A stretch of DNA of 17,334 bases, taken from positions 1 through 17,334 of the forward strand of contig JALOBP010000065.1 in NCBI GenBank assembly GCA_023228295.1, given 5' to 3'. Every line of letters begins with the position of its first letter. Position 1 is the first letter of the stretch. The position numbers and the translations under genes are program-made. Positions 13,401-17,334 of the stretch are shown here, piece after piece. The notes under the pieces are model-generated. The model was not told the origin of the DNA, made no database searches, and worked only from the letters and a program-made list of their open reading frames with translations. This DNA comes from Methanoregula sp. (GTDB lineage: Archaea; Halobacteriota; Methanomicrobia; Methanomicrobiales; Methanospirillaceae).

Positions 13401-15184
13401 TGGACCTTGCAAACCTGGTGAACTGGGAGTATGACGTTGCTACCGGGCTCTTCACCTTTGATGACCGCTTCTATGCCATGTACGGGACCACGGCGGAACG
13501 CGAAGGGGGTACCCTGATGCCCGCAGAGATTTACACACGGGAGTTTATCCATCCCGATGACATCAGTGTGCTTTCTGCGGAAGTTGAGAGGAATATCGGA
13601 GCAACGGATCCCAACTACACGTCGCAGCTGGAGCACCGGATCATCCGCAGGGACGGGGAGGTCCGCCATATCGTGGTGCGGATCCGGCTTACCAAAGATT
13701 CAGCGGGAAAGACGATCAAGACCCACGGGGCGAACCAGGACATCACCGAACGCAAGAAAGCCGAAGTGGCACTCCGCGAGAGCGAGGACAAGTTCCGCCG
13801 GGTGGCGTTCAATGCCCCGGACATGATCTACCGTATGGCACTACCGGGGGGAAGGTTCGGGTTCGTCAGCCCGGCATCGGTAGCCCTGACCGGCTATACC
13901 CCGGAAGAGTTCTATGCCGACCCGGAGATCATAAAAAAGATCATCCACCCGGCGTGGAGGGAGTATCTGAAGAACCAGTGGCAGGATCTTCTCGCAAAAA
14001 AGGTCCCGCCCGTCTATGAATTCCAGATCATTGACCGGGCGGGAAAGACGCGGTGGGTCAACCAGCGCAACATGCTCGTGACCGATGACCGCGGGACACC
14101 GGTGGCCATTGAAGCTATCGTGACGGACATGACAAAGCAGAAAGAGACCGAGCTCGAACTCAGGAAGAGCGAACAGCGGTCCCTTGCCGTGAGCGAGAAC
14201 GCCGTGTCGTGGATCTGGGAGGTGAGCCCGGACGGGCTGTTCCGTTACTCGAGCCCGGCGGTTGAGAAGATTCTCGGCTACCACCCTGATGAGCTGGTGG
14301 GAAAGAAGCACTTCTACGATCTGTTCGATCCCGATATGCGGGAGGATCAGGAGATTGGTGCCCGGGCAGCTTTCAGCAGGCGCGAGCCGTTCCGGGATTT
14401 CATCAACCTCAACACGCACCGCAACGGGAGCACGGTTATCCTGAACACTAGCGGGACCCCGCTCTTTGACCAGAACGGGAATTTCACCGGATATTGTGGT
14501 GTCGACGAGGATATCACCGAACGCAAGAAAGCCGAGGAGGCGCTCCGCCGGGCCAACCACCAGCTCAACCTGCTTGCCGGCATTACCCGGCACGACATAC
14601 TCAACAAGATTACCGTGATGCTCGGGTACCTGACCATGGCTGAAAGAAAACGTGCCGATCCTGCATCGCTTGAATATTTTGGAAACATGCGGGAGACCAT
14701 TGATATGATCCGTTCGCAAATCGAGTTCACCAGGATATACCAGACCATCGGCTCCCACGAGCCGCAATGGTTTGACCTAGATGCTGTCATCCCCCAGACC
14801 TACGTCCCGGTCACAATTTCCCTGCAAACAGATGTGCAGGATTTTTCCATCTTTGGCGACCCGATGCTCGAAAAAGTCTTCTTTAATCTCCTCGACAATT
14901 CCGTCAGGCACGGGCAGCGGGTTACCAGTATCCGGGTAACTGCCCGGCGATCAGGAGGCGAGCTTGTGGTAGTGTGGGAGGACAACGGGGTCGGGATCAT
15001 GGAGGAGGAGAAGGAGCGGATCTTTGAGCGGGGATACGGAAAGAACACCGGTCTCGGGCTGTTTTTGGTAAGGGAGATCCTTTCCCTGACCGGGATCATG
15101 ATCAGCGAGACCGGGACACCGGGCACCGGGGCAAGATTCGAGATCACCGTGCCGAAGGGGTCATACCGGATCGCGCCGGCATAA
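10409..15184 (+). CDS. Giant cytoplasmic REC-PAS(8)-GAF hybrid sensor histidine kinase
   Basis: This 1591-residue protein has no signal peptide or membrane helix. Domains in order: receiver at 1-122 with Asp8/9, phospho-acceptor Asp53, Thr81 and Lys103; PAS1 135-252; coiled coil 254-296; PAS2 298-415; PAS3 426-536; coiled coil 538-586; PAS4 588-697; PAS5 711-828; GAF 835-978; PAS6 991-1118; PAS7 1126-1245; PAS8 1255-1375; a dimerisation/H-box helix with RHDILNK (His1395); and a HATPase domain with the N box near 1490-1497, DNGVGI at 1525-1530 and GLGLF at 1548-1552. All catalytic boxes are intact. PAS boundaries are approximate. The two coiled coils share an ATEEE...QNEEL-like pattern. The RHD-x-x-N H-box is typical of methanogen kinases. 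The ligands of the PAS and GAF domains are unknown. No response regulator or output gene lies beside it, so its own receiver may be the input or the relay. Confidence 0.93.
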   Translation: MIFVLYVDDEQLLLDIAQAFLEQTGEFTVEISPSVKEALDALAIRSYDVIVSDYHMPGMDGITFLKTVRERYDDIPFILFTGRGREEVVIDAINNGADFYLQKGGDPQSQFAELAHQIRQAVRRKEAERSLRMSEERYRSVVNDQTELIARFTRDGNITFVNEAYRLNFAPLLDLSDLVGKNIREIMQVKNYAEVEQFLGSLTKKNPIRNMERSITGKDGNLHWQIWSVRALFGEGKNPDEYQVVGRDITDKKMVEEELRRKNEELSTSYEQIAATEEEMRRQLDKITRQQDAIHISEEKYHGMAERSSDLLFIINKDMSPTYVSPSARSIIGYDPKELEGKPKEFADATIFSACGQKFRKAIGMNMAGSSIRDLEIPLKRKNGSIVQVRVHAVPVMNEGIFLGSEVTMRDIRAEKNAAGALFESEQTFRTIFENSPYPIAINSLPDSRFLAINKAFIQTSGYSENEVIGKNHLELGLISLADSVRLIALFVASGRVENMPLALAGRGGRQVHVLFSTIPITYDSRPAVLTITTEVTDLKRIEQELIQKNEELHATCGQLYATEEELRAQNEELRISKELVEKSEKKFRALVENALDGILIIDFSGNLLFVNRAAGLIVDVTDYHAVTGTRNVMEFIAPSSREDVLSDFRTVAQGTDSFLAVYELITDAKRQVWIESIGKKIPFGDADAILVSIRDVTARKYAEDALRESENTFATVFKNNPVSLTLVSATDGVFVDVNEAFVRNTGYSRSEVIGRTSDQIGIFADATEYGRLVSALKEKQHLKGTEMLCRIRSGEIRTCQFTSGIILMAGRPHILSTVEDITDQKAAESAVRAIVTGMARTTGIESLDRIAESISAWLGADCVMTGEITPDGENVRVLTMLLDGRKIPDYSYALKGTPCEKTKERGFCHYPDEVARLFPESIDLQKFNIRGYAGTPLYNRTGRVIGILCILSHKPLILTQSAREIIDIIAVKAAAEIERSQLENSLRRSQQMLAEAMDLANLVNWEYDVATGLFTFDDRFYAMYGTTAEREGGTLMPAEIYTREFIHPDDISVLSAEVERNIGATDPNYTSQLEHRIIRRDGEVRHIVVRIRLTKDSAGKTIKTHGANQDITERKKAEVALRESEDKFRRVAFNAPDMIYRMALPGGRFGFVSPASVALTGYTPEEFYADPEIIKKIIHPAWREYLKNQWQDLLAKKVPPVYEFQIIDRAGKTRWVNQRNMLVTDDRGTPVAIEAIVTDMTKQKETELELRKSEQRSLAVSENAVSWIWEVSPDGLFRYSSPAVEKILGYHPDELVGKKHFYDLFDPDMREDQEIGARAAFSRREPFRDFINLNTHRNGSTVILNTSGTPLFDQNGNFTGYCGVDEDITERKKAEEALRRANHQLNLLAGITRHDILNKITVMLGYLTMAERKRADPASLEYFGNMRETIDMIRSQIEFTRIYQTIGSHEPQWFDLDAVIPQTYVPVTISLQTDVQDFSIFGDPMLEKVFFNLLDNSVRHGQRVTSIRVTARRSGGELVVVWEDNGVGIMEEEKERIFERGYGKNTGLGLFLVREILSLTGIMISETGTPGTGARFEITVPKGSYRIAPA
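13742..13764 (+). repeat. Exact 23-bp direct repeat inside the kinase (second copy 14513-14535)
   Basis: The linker helix after PAS6 and the one after PAS8 both encode ITERKKAE from identical DNA, including third positions. Other PAS linkers in the same gene (DITDKK, DVTARK, DITDQK) use different codons. This suggests recent duplication or gene conversion between the two modules. Confidence 0.6.
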
Positions 15185-15256
15185 TGATCTGGGCGTGGGC
15201 ATAAGACGGGGGCGGGGCGGAATTCCTGAAATGATCGGGCGTCCGCGGTAATTTAG

Positions 15257-15263
15257 TTTTTTT
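15257..15263 (+). terminator. T7 tract downstream of the kinase
   Basis: This is the first T-run after the kinase stop, about 70 nt downstream, and a plausible archaeal U-tract terminator without a hairpin. Confidence 0.35.
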
Positions 15264-15671
15264 GCGAAATCTTCACACAGGAAAGCGTATCACCCCCAGA
15301 TCTATTCTTTCAGAGAAATATTTCAGCACGGATTTTCCTGCACCATCCGGACGAGATTGATCCTGCGGGGACGAACAGCAACCAGCCTGAAAGATGAGGG
15401 GGGAAAGTGTGCAGAAAACATGGGATACCACGGGCTGGAAAATTGTGGTGCGGCTGTACGGTTTGATGGCCGGATATACCGCCAGGCTGTGGTGGTTGCC
15501 GTGAAACAAAAAAAGTCCGGTACGGGCTTGATGCTGACGTTATCATTGAGAATCAGTTTCCTGACCGGGTCGAGGATCTCCGGGCGGAGTGGAAATTGTA
15601 TCCACACACGTGGAAAACAGGGATAAAAACGGGTTTTTTTGTATCGGGGTGAATTCTGGAGGGGGCCTGTC

Positions 15672-15705
15672 CTGCAAAACAGCGGGCTTGCAGCACCCCT
15701 TTTTT
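15672..15705 (+). terminator. Inverted repeat followed by a T6 run
   Basis: CTGCAA and TTGCAG pair across a 10-nt loop (15672-15693), and six T follow at 15700-15705. It looks like an intrinsic-type terminator on the plus strand and may end any long kinase transcript before it runs into the convergent gene. Confidence 0.35.
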
Positions 15706-15772
15706 GATCTATAATTCTGGAGGTCCGGAAAAAGAGGCGGCCCGGTTGCCGATATGGCTGTTTTGGAGTGGG

Positions 15773-17334
15773 TCACAGCGGAGATTTCTTTGGTATGACT
15801 GATTCCACGACGGCAATCTCCTCTGGATTCAGGCCGTACAGATCGTACACCAGAATATCGATCTTCGCACCGGCTGCCCGGATCTTTTTCTGCAATGATT
15901 CGCGTTCCGAATCGGTTGTCGTATTCCGGAAATTCTTTTCAAGATCGATTTTTCTCCGGACAAATTGTTCCACGCGATCGTGCCGGGCCCGGTCCTCCGG
16001 GCAGTCAAGATCCGGGGTATAAACCGGCAGTTGGCCAAGGTCATCCCATGACAGGATCTTTTTTTTCGGCAACAGTTGCCGGGCAGTATGTTCAAGAACA
16101 AATTCCATGAGCCGGCTGTTCAGGATCCCGGCAAGGTACAGACCGGCCGAGGGGATGGCAAGCAGGGTCTCATCCCCAATGCCCCGGCCGGTATCGAACC
16201 GGAAGAATGGACGGCCTGAATATCTGGCGAACATCAATTTCTTCCGTGGTTCCTGCCAGAACTCGTCACAAGCGGTCTCCCACCAGAGTGTATCCAGCCC
16301 GGCCCGGGCTTTGAGTGTATCGGAAAAATCCTGCAGATGCCGTGCGATGAACGGGTGCCGGTGCCGGAACCACTGCCACGGCTTCTTCCCCGCCATCAAA
16401 TGACCGCGGGTCCAGCCGTGCGGGATCACGATGAGGAATTGTTCACTCAGTGCGATATCCTCCGCTGACAGGATCGGGCGGAGCAGGGGTTTACATCGCG
16501 GATCGCGCCGGATCCATTCGCGGGCAAGCGTCCCGTCAATGACAAACGGATCATTCCCTGCGATCCGTATGCCGTCATGAACCTCTCCCATCACGACATT
16601 CTCGAGCGGCGTGCTGACCCGGTTCACCTTCCGGAGGATCTCATCCGGCCGGGTATCGCAAAGCGACCAGCCGCCCGCATCCAGCAGCTGCTGGTCAACC
16701 GGGAACCGGTGGGCCGCAGCGTACGCGCCCGGGTCTCCGGGGAATGTGGCATCGGCGAGCACTGCCTGCAATGGCCGGGCCGGGGGGAATGCGACAACGC
16801 GGAGGAGACAGAGTCCCGCACCGGGATTTCCGGCGGGAACACAAGAGAGATCGACAATCTCCTCGATCTGCCGGGTGTTGAGCGCCTCCCTCAGGGATGA
16901 ACCGGAGGACCCGTGAAGCCAGCGGCCGCTCATGCACATCGCAACAACCCCGCCCGGAGCAAATAGCGAGAGCGACTTCTCGAAAAAGTACGCAGACCGG
17001 TCGATGAGCGGGTGATAGACGGCATAATGCCGCTGGAAGTACTGCTGGATCCACTCGCGCGGTTCAAGCGGACCCTCCGGCGGGTTGCAGACAACGAGAT
17101 CAAAACCGCCCGCTGCAACAATTTCCGGGAACCGTTCGCGGTACGGGAACGGGTTGAGCGTATGACGGTTCCGTGCCGGGCAGAACATCCACGATTCATC
17201 GCCTGCAATCTCCGGCCCGATGAGGGCATTACCGCAGAGAAGGGTGTGCCGGAGATCCCGGAGCACCGACCGGGCAATACCGGAAAAGTCCCCGGAACCC
17301 GTACCGGGTGAGGGGCAATCGCAGAGTTCAAGGA
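15773..17334 (-). CDS. Eco57I/TaqI-like adenine-specific DNA methyltransferase or type IIG enzyme, C-terminal part (runs off right edge)
   Basis: The frame is open from the window edge to the stop at 15773, at least 520 codons. A GTG at 17264-17266 exists but is unlikely to be the start, because coding-like sequence (SGIARSVLRDLRHTLLCGN) continues through it. Known family order fits: LLCGNALIGPE, then motif IV in FDLVVCNPPEGPLEP, then SLFAPGGVVAMCMS and REALNTRQIEEIVDL, then a TaqI-like target-recognition domain (GIRIAGNDPF, RPILSAEDI, KKLMFARYSGRPFF, LAGILNSRLMEFVLEH, LGQLPVY). The final 60 residues form a charged helix pair (VEQFVRRKIDLEKNF) as in Eco57I-type C-termini. The SAM motif I (DPACGSG-like) must lie off the window. 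The motif IV residue after NPP is Glu instead of an aromatic. Whether a nuclease domain precedes it is not visible. Confidence 0.8.
   Translation of the reverse strand, partial: LELCDCPSPGTGSGDFSGIARSVLRDLRHTLLCGNALIGPEIAGDESWMFCPARNRHTLNPFPYRERFPEIVAAGGFDLVVCNPPEGPLEPREWIQQYFQRHYAVYHPLIDRSAYFFEKSLSLFAPGGVVAMCMSGRWLHGSSGSSLREALNTRQIEEIVDLSCVPAGNPGAGLCLLRVVAFPPARPLQAVLADATFPGDPGAYAAAHRFPVDQQLLDAGGWSLCDTRPDEILRKVNRVSTPLENVVMGEVHDGIRIAGNDPFVIDGTLAREWIRRDPRCKPLLRPILSAEDIALSEQFLIVIPHGWTRGHLMAGKKPWQWFRHRHPFIARHLQDFSDTLKARAGLDTLWWETACDEFWQEPRKKLMFARYSGRPFFRFDTGRGIGDETLLAIPSAGLYLAGILNSRLMEFVLEHTARQLLPKKKILSWDDLGQLPVYTPDLDCPEDRARHDRVEQFVRRKIDLEKNFRNTTTDSERESLQKKIRAAGAKIDILVYDLYGLNPEEIAVVESVIPKKSPL

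Larger units (their letters stand above)
15185..15772. other. Long intergenic region without a supportable gene
   Basis: About 590 bp separate the kinase stop from the convergent methyltransferase gene. Open frames on both strands (up to 94 codons) lack ribosome binding sites and protein-like patterns. One plus-strand frame from about 15468 to 15653, with no start codon, reads protein-like (ADVIIENQFPDRVEDLRAEW, then a TGA) and could be a gene remnant. The region also holds a T7 tract, an inverted repeat followed by T6, and an 11-bp direct repeat AATTCTGGAGG at 15652-15662 and 15713-15723. Confidence 0.5.

Noticed and set aside
15273..15776. Several 70-90 codon ORFs on both strands in the gap after the kinase
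   Set aside because: Mutually overlapping, Pro/Ser/Arg-rich shadows with no start signals.
17264..17266. GTG as the start of the methyltransferase gene
   Set aside because: The frame stays open and coding-like to the window edge, and the family needs a motif I region upstream, so this is an internal codon.
1..17334. tRNA, rRNA genes or a CRISPR array
   Set aside because: No T-arm-like GGTTCGAATCC with matching acceptor stems, no rRNA-like blocks and no regularly spaced repeats were seen by eye.

Overview
The window reads as chromosomal DNA of a methanogenic archaeon, most likely a mesophilic member of the Methanomicrobiales (Methanoregula-like). This rests on a group II chaperonin (thermosome), archaeal tRNA(Ile2) agmatinylcytidine synthetase TiaS, a four-subunit 2-oxoacid:ferredoxin oxidoreductase, a very large soluble multi-PAS kinase with an RHD-type H-box, archaeal TATA boxes (TTTATATA) about 25-35 nt upstream of starts, and GGTGAT or GGAGG ribosome binding sites. 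The genus is inference; no rRNA or tRNA gene was seen.

Layout. 1-1130 is a decayed accessory strip. It holds the last codons and right end of an insertion sequence (probably ISL3-like), an AT-rich orphan ORF on the minus strand, a frameshifted scrap of a zinc-type medium-chain dehydrogenase, and, butted against it, a frameshifted and truncated KilA-N domain gene. 1247-4023 is a tightly overlapping operon for pyruvate:ferredoxin oxidoreductase in the order beta-alpha-gamma-delta. 4110-4820 is a conserved protein of unknown function. 4854-5219 (minus) is a small protein with four CxxC knuckles. 5484-6056 is a secreted lipoprotein with a cupredoxin-like domain that lacks most type-1 copper ligands. 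6394-8055 (minus) is the thermosome. 8120-9046 (minus) is an archaeal HTH regulator that diverges from tiaS (9090-10310) across only 43 bp containing a perfect AT palindrome. 10409-15184 encodes a 1591-residue REC-PAS(8)-GAF histidine kinase. 15185-15772 is about 590 bp without a supportable gene. 15773 to the right edge (minus) is the C-terminal part of an Eco57I/TaqI-like adenine DNA methyltransferase or type IIG enzyme whose visible motif IV reads NPPE.

How they fit together: the Por genes interconvert pyruvate and acetyl-CoA plus CO2 with ferredoxin, the carbon-assimilation step of hydrogenotrophic methanogens. The thermosome and TiaS are housekeeping functions. The kinase is a cytoplasmic signal integrator with no adjacent output gene. 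I did not find a convincing new multi-gene system. The best leads are the motif-IV variant methyltransferase, the ligand-poor cupredoxin, the ambiguous porB start, the unknown 4110-4820 gene, the compact divergent promoter, and the two-gene graveyard at the left edge.
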